From positions 21,450,501 through 21,514,500 of the forward strand of contig NC_092672.1 in the NCBI RefSeq assembly GCF_964355755.1: a DNA stretch of 64,000 bases. The letters are read 5' to 3'. The stretch is from Antedon mediterranea. Its lineage: Eukaryota; Echinodermata; Crinoidea; Comatulida; Antedonidae. The notes beneath the pieces are model-generated. The model was not told the origin of the DNA, ran no database searches, and was given only the letters and a program-made list of their open reading frames with translations. This document shows, piece after piece, positions 10,294 through 22,655 of the stretch. The stretch's first letter is position 1; each line of letters begins with the position of its first letter. Position numbers and translations under genes: made by a program.

Positions 10294-13150
10294 AGATATC
10301 GGGGTTGACAACATGCAGAATAAACACAAATACATGCTTTGTTCAAGTACACGTACAGTACATGATTGTAGGCATATGTCAAATGTATTACGTGTATTTA
10401 AAGTAACTTTAGCAGAGTACAGGGCCCACAACTACAATGTAGAAGGGATTATTATTACTTATACAGTATTGTTTGATGAATGTGTGATACAGTTGTATTT
10501 TAGTTGTTGTTCAACTCGATGATAAAATGTACACAAACTAAGATTGTAAAATGGGTGTAGCAATTATGACCTCATCGCATAACTTTGATATATATGAGTT
10601 AGTTTTTGATCAAACTGAAATAACTCATCATCTTTAAGAAGAAATTTAGATTATTATATTTTATTTTATTAATTTCGGCAAAAACAATTATACAAACATA
10701 ACAATACAAAAAATAGCTAGATTTTGCGCCATGGAGCAACAAAAGAGGCTAACACAGCTTCTGTCGCCAATTAGGCGTGCCACAAAAAAGATGACATCTT
10801 ACTTTAAGTCACAATCCCTTAATTGGTATAGCACACAACAAGTGTCCATGACAGGTAAATTTATTGGCCCTTTGGTTGGGAGAACCTAGTACAAAAGTCT
10901 GCATATAGACTTATTTATTTATTATGATTTATGAAAATGATTGTACAATTTAATAAAGTTAAAAGTAAAGTATAAAATAAAAATGCATTAAAATCATCTG
11001 GTATGCTAAACTGTCAGACTTCTTATATTTATTAGAAGGTAGCAGACACAAATACCTGCCCCAGGGTGGGAGTTATTTGCTTCATGGAGACCATGCATGA
11101 TTGCAATGATTGAAATCACAGGTTAAATCCTTCACAGAAGAATTCATTTTGATTCATTATCTCTGAATCCCCATCTAACCACCAACCCCACCTCAGCTCA
11201 TCCTCTCATTCTCAACCAACATCCACATACCATACATCCTTGAGATGGTTCAAATGTACACTTTAAATCAGATTATTTTGATACAACATTACCCCTAAAT
11301 GCCAGTTTTTCCTTATTTTTGTACATGAACCTTTAAACAAAGAAAAATCTGCGAGATCTATCTTTTTGTATGGATGATGGTTATTTCTTTACCATGAAAG
11401 AGTTCGTCGTTTTTTTAATATTTACGGTTTAAAAACAAGAGTATATCCAATAACAATAAGCAATACAGCAGACGGAATTGTAATTTATAAACCGGGTTGG
11501 GGTAAGAGTCTCCACCAAGTCACATATAATTATACACCATCATTATCGTCGGTATAATGTTAATGTGAAATGTAAAAGAATATTTATATCAAGCACCTTG
11601 ATTGAATTTGTTGTATTAAAAATCATTGTCAATTCAATGCAAGGTTTCGATTTTACATGAGATTATCATTCTTCATTGATCATCACATTATATATTGTTT
11701 ATCTATCTATACATTCAAATCTACGAGTAGTGGTGTTCACAGAATGTCTACCCAGGGAGTTGTATACCTATGTACATTCTCCTTTGTGTTTAAATTAAGC
11801 ATTTTGTAATCAAAATGTTGAGCTATTTGCTAGTTCACCATTCATATCATAACCTTGAATGATCTGTCTTCTGGGACTGTTTAGTGACCTTTGAGATATA
11901 AACACAGGATTTTATGAGAATTCTATGCAAATCATGCTTATTACAGTGTATTCTGTTTTCGTAAATGACCGATTGGACTCCAGGACATTCATATCGGCAT
12001 GTGAATAAAGTAAAAAACAGAGAGCTATGGAAAGTTACAAATACCCAAATCAATTACAAAAAATAGACCCTTTTATCATTCATCATTGCAAAGTGTTAAA
12101 ACAAAAATCAGTACATTGTTTATTGGAAAACATATCAAATAATTTACATAAATACATAGTCAAATATCGTATGCGGATAAAAAGGTATACATTCTGAACT
12201 CATTAAATTATTATTAACCAAATAGGTTTGATTGAATTTCAAACGGGCTAAACGGATGTTCACTGGTATTTGATATGGCCTAATTTTCTATTTATAATTA
12301 AATAAATAATTTCTATGTATAATATTAATGACCATTTATTACACTATCCAATACTGATAAAGAACCAAACTATTATGTATAAGAAAATCCTAAAATTGAT
12401 TGTATTTGTAAAATAAAATATCACTGTATTATTTTACGAAACCTCATTAGGGCTTTTGTTTGTTGATTATGCCCAGTCGAATTTGAAAAACACTATGAAA
12501 GCACCAGCATATCAAGCGAGGGTTCCTAAATTTTTCTTATTCTCACAGATTTCCTCATTACATGATCGTTTTAAAATAATTAGTTAATTAAATTATATCA
12601 CCGGGCGGCTAAGAATGAATGTTCTGTACCTACAGTGGGTCTGGGGTGTGTGTGTTTGTGTTACATTTCAAATGTGTTGTTTGGGCTGTATATATTTGAA
12701 CCGATACATTTCTTTCATTTTTCTGTACATAGGTCTAATAATATAATTATGAATTATTACAATTGCCCAATTCTACTTAAAACATTCAATAGAATGAATT
12801 GAGTATGATTGGACATTAAAGTATGTATTGATTTATAAATCCAAAGGCAAATTACTGAAAAAATGACAATGCTGTGGCTGGATCTCAATGGAGATACAAA
12901 AAAAAGAGAAAGCTAAATCAAAACGATAAGTAAAACAGTCAGAAAAGTTAGCAGAGCTTTCGGCCAACACTAGCCCTTCATCAGTGCAAGTGATTTATAT
13001 ATATATATCGTCTCTGGCTTTTTTTAAAAACATTTAGGAGAGTACATCCGGGCATCCGTGTCAAGTCGACTCGATTTACACGTGGAATTAGTTACATATC
13101 CCATTCCCAAGAATACCTACAGTAATGCATTTTTGCACGCTGGTAGGAGT
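10294..13150. other. AT-rich interval with decayed repeats
   Basis: No convincing gene. A retrotransposon-like A-rich tail in reverse orientation lies near 10650-10710. The stretch 11930-12200 shares words with the palindrome at 13151 and with 14020-14110 (ATCGGCATGTGAATAAAGTA, AAACAGAGAG, TGTTTATTTGGA), so a small dispersed repeat family is present three times in this element. Confidence 0.5.
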
Positions 13151-13419
13151 TTTTTTTTTATTTGATTTGAGTATTTAAAAACTTTAATTACTCTCTGTTT
13201 TTGCATACGCTGTTTTTGATACTTTATTCACATGCCGATGCGAATGTCCTTCAATCCTGTCGGTTGTTTACGATATAAGCATTGGCATTCGGTTTTCGTA
13301 AACAACCGACAGGATTGAAGGACATTTACATCGGCATGTGAATAAAGTATCAAAAACAGCGTATGCAAAAACAGAGAGTAATTAAAGTTTTTAAATACTC
13401 AAATCAAATAAAAAAAAAA
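13151..13419. repeat. Near-perfect 122-bp inverted repeat (hairpin)
   Basis: The arms 13151-13272 and 13297-13419 are reverse complements with only two or so mismatches (ATGCGAATGTCC versus GGACATTTACAT) around a 24-base loop. Each arm contains CATACGCTGTTTTTGATACT or its complement. Transcribed from either strand it would fold into a long hairpin. Confidence 0.92.
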
Positions 13420-14640
13420 TCAAATTATTTTATCATTCATCCTTAAAACACTATATGTTTATTTGGAAATGAAGTAAAAAACATGATGGGCCAATGTCGT
13501 GGAGACTTTTTCGCACCTCCAAATATGTTCAGTTACATCCATCAAAACTTAACATCCGCGTTTTCGAAACGGCCACCCGCACACACTTTTTATGTATCTT
13601 AACTGAAGGGGTATACGAATGTAATTTAAATAAAATGTTCTGCTGAATGAAATACATTAATAGCTAAAACGAAAACTAAAGAGCATCTCATCAATTATTT
13701 TTTAGAATTAATATGGTGTGAACTTTTAATTCGCTACTGCCCACAGTCCCACGTATCCCTCCAATTTACTGCGGACTGTAGCACCCCACACACCATTCCC
13801 TATTGTCAAACTATAATATCAGCTCACAGAGTTTTAACACGTCACGGGTCTCGCATTTTTAATGAAACACACATTTCGCACAAACACTGTGTAGGCCTAC
13901 GCGCATCTTTTGTTGAACTTACGCATTACAGTATCTGTTGCTCCGATATTGTAATAAACGTCAGGTTGGTAATTCCCCCTCCTCCCCCAACCGGAGCCAA
14001 TGCGTATATGTAATGTTGCATACAGCGCAAACAGAGAGCAATTTAAGTTTTTAAACACAATGTTTATTTGGAGAAATGATTTAGTACAAATATCGTACAG
14101 TACATGGATAAAAGTAGTATAATTCGTATTTAATAATTTCAAAATCCAAACAAAATAAATAGTGAAATTAGTACATTTTAAAGAGAAGTACCAATTACGA
14201 AATCATTTTTTAATATATCCCCGCAACATGTGTAGGCCTAAATATTTTTTCATTCAGCTTTTTTTTTATCATTTTCAATTTCGGTTTTTGACATAGGCCT
14301 AATAATAAGTGAAAATATGCTCAAAATGGTCTAAATGTACTTCATTTCATTTTCTATATATATGTTTTTTGTTTATAATATTTACAAATAGTATACATGT
14401 ATTAAGATACGCGCCTGTTGTTTATTTATTTTGCTGTCAATCACCGATTTAAATGTGTGTTGAAATAAATAAATGAAATTGATTATTGAATTGAAAATGC
14501 AGAATTATTAATATGGGTGAAAACATGGTAATGCTATACAATAATAGGTGTACTATTATCGGTATAAATTATAAATGTATCGATCAAAGTAAATGGCTAA
14601 ATATTTATGTTAAAAAAGTATGAACCATATATTTCTATGA
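13420..14640. other. AT-rich interval without a gene
   Basis: No gene seen. The section 14020-14110 is a third relative of the repeat around 11930 and 13151. A TATA- and A-rich background fills the rest. Confidence 0.45.
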
Positions 14641-16200
14641 ATGTGTAAATTAATGTATTCCCAATAAAATAGTATAATAATACAGTATGTTGAATAAACT
14701 CGGGCGGAATAATACCGTACATAAAAAACATAATCATTTTCTTATCGAAATGTTTACATTTATAATGTAAGTAAATATTTATTCATTTTTTTACATTTTT
14801 TAAAACAAAAAAGTGCACTTTTCTGTTGTTTTTTGTTTAATTAATTTTAATTAAAAATTATTACAACAAACCTATCTAACCTTTCTATTATTGTCACTGA
14901 TAATATGTTTTGAGTCAGATTGTTTTCAATAAAAAAAGTTAAAACAATTCATTTGACTTTCAATGTACTATGTTGGTTCAGGAAGTGTGTGTGCACATTT
15001 AAGACCTAAATCAGATGTTGAATCTGAAGAAAAGAAGTATAAGCGGATACTCTTTCAAAGAACTCCAAGAAGATTCACACAAAAATATTTACTTTCCAAT
15101 AAAATAGTATATTACTGTAGTATACAATACAGTATGTTGAATAAACTCGAGCGGAATAATAACGTACATAAAAAACATAATCATTTTCTTATCGAAAAGT
15201 GCCCTCTCTAGTTTTCTATTGATTTATTAATTATTTATAATTAATTAATGGGTAAGGTTAACATGTTTTTAACATTTAATGTAGGAAGTTGGATCTACTC
15301 CTAACAAAATTTCATATCTCCAAATTTCAACAACGTTGTCTAATTACTTCAATAAATATCATATTTAACATCACAAATTAGGGTTATTGAAGGAATTTTT
15401 GCCTAAAAACATATATAAAAAACGTCGATAAAAAATACTTTTCGTATTTAAAAACAGTTGAAACTCGTTTTATATGTTCAATATAGGTTGCTCTATTCAC
15501 AGAAACAAAATTGCTTTCATAACCCTTTTCTGTTGGTTTTTTTTTTTAAATCGTTATTAGGTTGAAAAAATGAGTTGGAATTGTATGGTCGTTCATAAGT
15601 GTAAATTTTGTAAAAACGTAAATCACAACAATCAGTGAATTATGGTTTGATATTTATTTTTCTTTAGCAATATGGATAGAGCAACTTATATTGAATATTC
15701 ACACCAAGTATCAAATGTTTTTAAATACAAAAAGTATTTTTTATCGAAAATTATTAGCAAAAATTCAATCCATAATCCTAATTTGTGATGTTAAATGTGA
15801 TATTTATTGAAGTGCTTTGTCTACCTTGTTGAAATTTGGAGATATGAAACTTTGTTAGGAGTAGAACCAACTTCTAACATTAAAAGTTAAAAATATTTTA
15901 ATATTACCCATTAATTAATTATTAATAATTATTAAATCAATAGAAAACTAGAGAGGGCACTTTTCGACAAGAAAATGAATGTTTTTTTATGTGCGTTAAT
16001 ATTCCGCTCGAGTTTATTCAATGCTCTGTAATGTATACCATTATACAATTTTATTAGGAAGTAATTGTTTTTGTGTGAATCTAGGTTAGATAGGAATTGT
16101 TGTCATAATTTTAATTAAAATTAATTAAACAAAAACAACAGAAAAAGTGCACCGATTTGTTTTAAAAAAATGAATAAATGTTTACATACATTATAAATGA
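14641..16200. repeat. Large imperfect inverted repeat, about 0.5-0.8 kb arms
   Basis: Left arm about 14745-15515 and right arm about 15655-16200 are reverse complements over long stretches; for example AAGTGCCCTCTCTAGTTTTC at 15199 pairs with its complement at 15944, and AGCTCGAGCGG-like words near 15148 pair with CCGCTCGAGTTTATTCA near 16003. The left arm has an extra block around 14890-15040. The segment 14640-14760 is also a direct repeat of 15090-15200. The frame at 14963-15211 is a by-product. Confidence 0.85.
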
Positions 16201-17528
16201 AACATAATATAACTATTTTAGTAATGCATACACAAGTACAGAATATTATATCAGAAATCAATGATACATGTGTCTAAAAGTGTCTTTAATTTGCTTTGAG
16301 ACAAATTTGATGCCATTGGCCTATACACAAAATCAAGGCAATTAGACAAAATATTTACTTAAACAATATTAATACTATTAATAGGCATAAAATAATAGGG
16401 TATATCAACTTTCCTTAAAGAATAACAGTATAGGGCCTTACAAATTTATTTAACAAGACAAATAATATATAACATATGAACTATATTAATACTTTGTTCA
16501 ACAATTTATACACTGCTTACATAATAATGTATTATTTTAATTTTATGTCTTGCGCATTATTTCTTTCTTTATCCACATTTTTGTATCTCATCATTTTTTG
16601 TTTTACGTTCGGTAATTTAGAACATAACATAACATAAGTTTATAAGCCCAAATAGTTCATTAACATTCATGTACAATTTTTATTTTTACATAAATTAAAT
16701 TTGAAGCCTCTGTAGAATTTAGTTACTTTGGAGTATATAATATAATACACACATATATCTTACTACGAATTAAACTTAACCTATGCCTACTTTTTAGTTT
16801 TTATAATATCAGCGAACATTACAGATCATGAACGTTATAACATCGTTTTCTGAGACCGTTTATTGTTTGACCATTTGTCAATTCGTTATTAGCTTCTCTT
16901 AAAAAATGGAGGTGTATTCCCAATATCTATCTTGACAAATGTTTTTAAATAAATTTAATGTTAGGCTGTTGAAATGAAAATGCAATTAAACGTATTATCA
17001 GTGGAATGAACTTAATCGTTTTTCTTTATTTTGCATTTATGATGTATGGTGGTATGGTTGCATTTTTCCGTTTAGAAAAATAGCCAAGTACATATTTCAA
17101 TATTTATCTTTTAATACCAATAATTGGTTCCTTGTAAATTGTAGATTTTGTATTTTCATTAATTTTATAAGATCTTTGATTACATTCAGTTTCTTGAATG
17201 GGGGCGCCATTTATTTTAAATGGAACCATAATTAGGATGACCATCATTAAATCAATCATTCCATTTCAATAGCTGCATTCAAACGATAAGTGTACAGACA
17301 TTCTCTTAATATATAAAGTTAGATGTCCTAATTAATGTTCAAAAATATTTAGAAACAATCTAAAGAAGAATATAGGCCTACTTTTCTTTAATATCCATAT
17401 CAAAACATAATATTGCATTTTGTTTGAATCAACTTTTCTATGTGGGGTATTGTATTATTTAGTAAGTTGTCAATCAGTTACTCTATCAAGTTTGGAATAA
17501 ACACGATATGTTTGTAATATTTAAGCGT
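16201..17528. other. AT-rich interval without a gene
   Basis: No gene or clear repeat recognised. A short reiterated AACATAACATAACATAAG at 16620 may be the tail of a retrotransposon inserted on the minus strand. Confidence 0.45.
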
Positions 17529-19841
17529 TGGTACGACGTTTAAAATCCGACTTAACCAGTAATACAATTGTTACTATAAAGTCAATGTGAAACAAGTCAA
17601 TGTAATGTCGTTGACAATTGCTGACGTTGGCTTAACAAACTTTTATTTGACGTTAAACTGACGCTAGAATAGTGACCATAAATGATTGTATTTTGCATCA
17701 ATTTCAAGCGTTGGCACGACGTTTGATATCAGACTTAACGTATACAACTATAAGCCAACGTCTGCATGACGTGGAACAAGTCAATGTAATGTTGTTGACA
17801 ATTGCTGACGTTGGCTTAACAACTTTTATTTGACGTTAAACTGACGCTAGAATAGTGACCATAAATGATTGTATTTTGCGTCAATTTCAAGCGTTGGTAT
17901 GACGTTTGATATCAGACTTAACGTATACAACTATTAGCCAACGTCTGCATGACGTGGAACAAGTCAATGTAATATTTTTGACAATTGCTGACGTTGGCTT
18001 AACAACTTTCATTTGACGTTAAACTGACGCTAGAATAGTGACCATAAATGCTAGTATTTTGCGTCAATTTCAAGCGTTGGCACGACGTTTGATATCAGAC
18101 TTAACGTATACAACTATTAGCCAACGTCTGCATGACGTGGAACAAGTCAATGTAATGTTGTTGACAATTGCTGACGTTGGCTTAACAACTTTTATTTGAC
18201 GTTAAACTGACGCTAGAATAGTGACCATAAATGATTGTATTTTGCGTCAATTTCAAGCGTTGGCACGACGTTTGATATCAGACTTAACGTATACAACTAT
18301 TAGCCAACGTCTGTATGACGTGGAACAAGTCAATGTAATGTTGTTGACAATTGCTGACGTTGGCTTAACAACTTTTATTTGACGTTAAACTGACGCTAGA
18401 ATAGTGACCATAAATGATTGTATTTTGCGTCAATTTCAAGCGTTGGTATGACGTTTGATATCAGACTTAACGTATACAACTATTAGCCATCGTCTGCATG
18501 ACGTGGAACAAGTCAATGTAATATTTTTGACAATTGCTGACGTTGGCTTAACAACTTTTATTTGACGTTAAACTGACGCTAGAATAGTGACCATAAATGC
18601 TAGTATTTTGCGTCAATTTCAAGCGTTGGCACGACGTTTGATATCAGACTTAACGTATACAACTATTAGCCAACGTCTGCATGACGTGGAACAAGTCAAT
18701 GTAATGTTGTTGACAATTGCTGACGTTGGCTTAACAACTTTTATTTGACGTTAAACTGACGCTAGAATAGTGACCATAAATGATTGTATTTTGCGTCAAT
18801 TTCAAGCGTTGGCACGACGTTTGATATCAGACTTAACGTATACAACTATTAGCCAACGTCTGTATGACGTGGAACAAGTCAATGTAATGTTGTTGACAAT
18901 TGCTGACGTTGGCTTAACAACTTTTATTTGACGTTAAACTGACGCTAGAATAGTGACCATAAATGCTAGTATTTTGCGTCAATTTCAAGCGTTGGCACGA
19001 CGTTTGATATCAGACTTAACGTATACAACTTTTAGCCAACGTCTGCATGACGTGGAACAAGTCAATGTAATGTTGTTGACAATTGCTGACGTTGGCTTAA
19101 CAACTTTTATTTGACGTTAAACTGACGCTAGAATAGTGACCATAAATGATTGTATTTTGCGTCAATTTCAAGCGTTGGCACGACGTTTGATATCAGACTT
19201 AACGTATACAACTATTAGCCAACGTCTGTATGACGTGGAACAAGTCAATGTAATGTTGTTGACAATTGCTGACGTTGGCTTAACAACTTTTATTTGACGT
19301 TAAACTGACGCTAGAATAGTGACCATAAATGCTAGTATTTTGCGTCAATTTCAAGCGTTGGCACGACGTTTGATATCAGACTTAACGTATACAACGTTTA
19401 GCCAACGTCTGCATGACGTGGAACAAGTCAATGTAATGTTGTTGACAATTGCTGACGTTGGCTTAACAACTTTTATTTGACGTTAAACTGACGCTAGAAT
19501 AGTGACCATAAATGATTGTATTTTGCGTCAATTTCAAGCGTTGGTATGACGTTTGATATCAGACTTAACGTATACAACTATAAGCCAACGTCTGTATGAC
19601 GTGGAACAAGTCAATGTAATATTTTTGACAATTGCTGACGTTGGCTTAACAACTTTTATTTGACGTTAAACTGACGCTAGAATAGTGACCATAAATGATA
19701 GTATTTTGCGTCAATTTCAAGCGTTGGCACGACGTTTGATATCCGACTTAACGTATACAACTATAAGCCAACGTCTGTATGACGTGGAACAAGTCAATGT
19801 AATGTTGTTGACAATTGCTGACGTTGGCTTAACAACTTTTA
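17529..19841. repeat. 183-bp satellite with higher-order structure, about 12.6 copies
   Basis: The marker GACGCTAGAATAGTGACC recurs every 183 bases (17660, 17843, 18026, 18209 and on). Variant sites (ATGATTGTA versus ATGCTAGTA, GGCACGACG versus GGTATGACG, AATGTTGTTGAC versus AATATTTTTGAC) repeat at 549 bases (three units) between 17.88 and 18.98 kb and at 366 bases (two units) further right. Units are rich in GACGTTGGC and GACGTTAAAC words like those at the element ends. Confidence 0.95.
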
Positions 19842-20429
19842 TTTGACGTTGAATCGACATAAATGAACAACCCAAATGCTTAAAGTCTTGTATCCAATTT
19901 CAAACGTTGGGTAGACGTTAAAATGCCTACATAAATTTTACAACCATTAGCCGATGTCGGTGCAACGTGAGGAAAATGACTTTAGTGTGTCGACATTCGC
20001 TAACGGTGAACCAACGACTAATGGCGACGTTAAACCAACAATAATTTGCCGACTTGATAAGTTGTCATATATTGGCAAATTGTCAACGTTGTGACGACGT
20101 TTGATTGTTGACAACTCTTTACAACGTTTTGCCAACGTTGATGCGACGTGTCAAAATTACTTTAATATGTTGACGTTTGCAGACGTTGTGCCAACCAATG
20201 ATAACGACGTCAAACTGACGTTGGATTTATGTAATCGCAAGGCACATTTTTTTGTCAATTTTTCAACGTAAATACGACGTCGGCAGGACGTTAGGTTAAC
20301 AACCATTAAATTCACGACTTATAGTACACGTTGTAATAACGTTGTAATAACGTCGGCAATTTGCCCGCGACTTTGTCAACGTCTGCCGACGCTTGCCGAC
20401 GTCGGGCCAATGTCAAATTGCTAGCTGGG
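19842..20429. repeat. Right subterminal region of the TIR element
   Basis: Diverged GACGTTGG/CAACGTTG words continue from the satellite to the right terminal repeat, for example CGTCTGCCGACG and GTCGGGCCAATGTC just before ATTGCTAGCTGGG. The same vocabulary occurs at the left end but the units are not alignable copies. Confidence 0.75.
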
Positions 20430-20431
20430 AT

Positions 20432-22268
20432 GTGTCACAGTTAACAATGGTTGGGTTTCAAACAATTTTAAAATGGAAAGAGGTATTAGATAAGGTTGTC
20501 CTCTATCTGCTCTGTTATTCATTTTAGTGGTTGAAGTAATGGCATCTAGAATAAGAAACAAAGATGACTATAAGGGTATTAAACTTCCAAATAATGAAAA
20601 TAACATAGAAGCTAGAATAAGCCAATTAGCCGATGATACTGTTTTGTATGTTGGTAATGACAAAAGTATTAAGTCAGCAGTCAGTGTAATTGAACGTTTT
20701 TGTGAAGTATCTGGAATGACACTAAATAAAAAAAAACCCAATGCTTTTTGGATTGGTAAATGGAAGAACAGAATAGATAGACCTTTAGAATTAAATTGGG
20801 TAAAACACCCGATCAAAATTTTAGGCATATATGTAGGGTAAAATACAGAAGAATGTACCAGAAAAAACTGGGATGTTAAATTAATAGAGCTAGAAAAGAC
20901 TTTAAAACAATGGAATGCTAGAAATCTCTCAATTTTTGGTAGAATAATAATACTGAAAAGTCTTGCACTATCTAAATTAACATATGCTGCAAATATCACT
21001 GATGTTCCAAAATATGTATATACACAAGTTACAAATGTAATATATAATTTTATTTGGAACAATAAAAGGGAAAAGATAAAAAGAAAAAATCTAATTGGTG
21101 ATGTTGAGATGGGAGGCATTAAAATGCCTGATTTTACTCTTCATGTTAACGCACTCATGTGTGGCTGGTTAAAAAGAATTATGAATGATGATGGTGCTAA
21201 ATGGGAAAATATTCCAATGTATTATATTAAAAAAATATGTGATGTTAATGTTTTACTTAATATGTCATGTTATAACATTATTGATGTTAATTCTGATAAA
21301 ATTCCACTGTTTTACAAAAATATGATACAAGCCTACATAAATTATAACAGAATCTCTAAAAAAAACCTGAAACTTATAACGATATAATGAATGAGCAACT
21401 GTGGGGAAACCACTACGTTAAACTAAAAAAAAAATCGCTTTTCTACAAGCATTGGATGGACAGTGGCATTATCAGTATTAAAGACATTGTTAATAAGAAC
21501 ACTTTTTTAACATCAAACGAAATACTGGTGAAACTACAATGTAAAACAAACTGGTTAAATGAGTATTTGTGCATTATTAAGGCAATACCAATTCAATGGA
21601 AACGTATTATTAAGGAGGTAGATATTTTCAATTGTGATGATAATGATGAATTAGTTGGGACCAAGTATGAGATTAATACTACCAAACTAATATACTCATG
21701 GTTTGTGAAAGAATATTTCATTATTCCAATGTCACAACTAAAATGGGAAGAGTACTTCAATGATAACAACATTGATTGGAAAACTTCTTGGTTACGGAAA
21801 GTATGTAAAATGAAAGATAAGAAACTAGCACAATTCAATTATAAGATGTTACATAGAATACTGCCTACCAACAAACGGCTGTATCAGTGGAAAGTTAAGG
21901 AAACACAAACGTGTAACAAATGTGGAGAAATTGAAAATGAAAATCATTTGTTTTTTAGTTGTAGATTTATTCAGAAATATTGGAGGAAAATGCTTAGTAT
22001 CTTTGTAAGTTTAAATCACAATAATATATCATTTAAACAATTAATACTAGGAACGGGAGATAAGCTAATAGATTATATTTACACTTTTGCAGCATTTACT
22101 ATTTATAGAATAAAAATGTTATCTGCACTAAATAAGCCAGTGGGTAAATCGTTATGGAATTCATTTAAAAGCAATATGTTATATAACATTGAATGTGAAA
22201 CATATAACAATAAAGAAACAAGTATAGAAAAATGGGTAGCTTTAAGAAATACGATTATGATAATATAA
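20432..22268 (+). pseudogene. LINE A ORF2, reverse transcriptase palm to zinc knuckle
   Basis: The frame resumes with CVTVNNGW and reaches GIR-stop-GCPLSALLF, where a CAA-to-TAA change at 20491 breaks motif B. The catalytic box reads SQLADDTVLYVG. A second stop follows at 20839 after ILGIYVG, then the thumb region continues (NARNLSIFGRIIILKSLALS, FIWNNKREKIKRKNL, GGIKMPDF). A frameshift near 21365 shifts to the frame containing EQLWGN, LAQFNYKMLHRILPTN and the terminal knuckle CNKCGEIENENHLFFSC (C-x2-C-x7-H-x4-C). So this half carries at least two nonsense changes and one frameshift and cannot make an active enzyme. Confidence 0.9.
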
Positions 22269-22641
22269 TTTCTAATTTGATACGATTAACAGAAAAAGAA
22301 TTACAGTGATACGGGTTACTGGTGGTACTGAGCAATTATTGTTTTTTTTTTATCATGTATATAAATATATTGTATAATCCGGGTTGTAAAATGAAAACAA
22401 ACAAATAAAAATGTGTGAACTATTTTAAAACGGGATAGATGACAATGATGATCCTGTCAAGTGTATAACAAAATATAAGAAAATTAATGAAAAAAGGAGT
22501 AATACAGAATTCATATGTAAAAATGTTACTTATGAACTGTAACGACATTTACAAGTTAAATAATACGATTTTATGTAATATGAGATAATATGAATGTGAA
22601 TAAAAGTGGTGTTTGCGCCACAAAAGAGAAGAAAAAAAACA

Positions 22642-22655
22642 AACCTCAACAACAG
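22642..22655 (+). repeat. Right target-site duplication of LINE A
   Basis: AACCTCAACAACAG repeats the sequence at 3759-3772 immediately after the A-rich LINE tail. Confidence 0.93.

Larger units (their letters stand above)
5879..20429. mobile_element. Giant 14.55-kb TIR element nested in LINE A
   Basis: The ends are perfect 13-bp inverted repeats, CCCAGCTAGCAAT at 5879-5891 and ATTGCTAGCTGGG at 20417-20429, flanked by AT on both sides. The interrupted host is a reverse transcriptase gene, and removing 14,553 bases restores the codon series so that NNVE is followed by CVTVNNGW, the spacing expected for this part of the enzyme. I see no transposase in any frame, so it looks non-autonomous. A 2-bp AT duplication is what I recall for ISL2EU-type transposons, but that is not proof of family. 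Cargo includes a candidate spliced gene, two long palindromes, a 21-bp tandem repeat and a 183-bp satellite. Confidence 0.85.
3773..22641 (+). mobile_element. LINE A, L1/Tx1-type non-LTR retrotransposon, split by a nested element
   Basis: The LINE body lies between two copies of AACCTCAACAACAG and is about 4.3 kb once the nested 14.55-kb element is removed. It begins about 183 bases upstream of the endonuclease frame, without a recognisable ORF1, so it is 5' truncated. Endonuclease, reverse transcriptase and C-terminal zinc knuckle follow in order, then a 3' UTR (22269-22641) ending in an A-rich tail (GAAAAAAAAC). Copy B of the flanking duplication preserves the pre-insertion sequence. Clade placement comes from the overall plan and the CNKCG...H...C knuckle and is tentative. 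Confidence 0.92.

Noticed and set aside
10097-10522. Open frames on both strands across the 21-bp tandem repeat, resembling repetitive proteins
   Set aside because: The period is a multiple of three, so any frame without a stop in one unit stays open. The start on the plus strand is GTG, no motif is present and no splice or transcript signal supports them.
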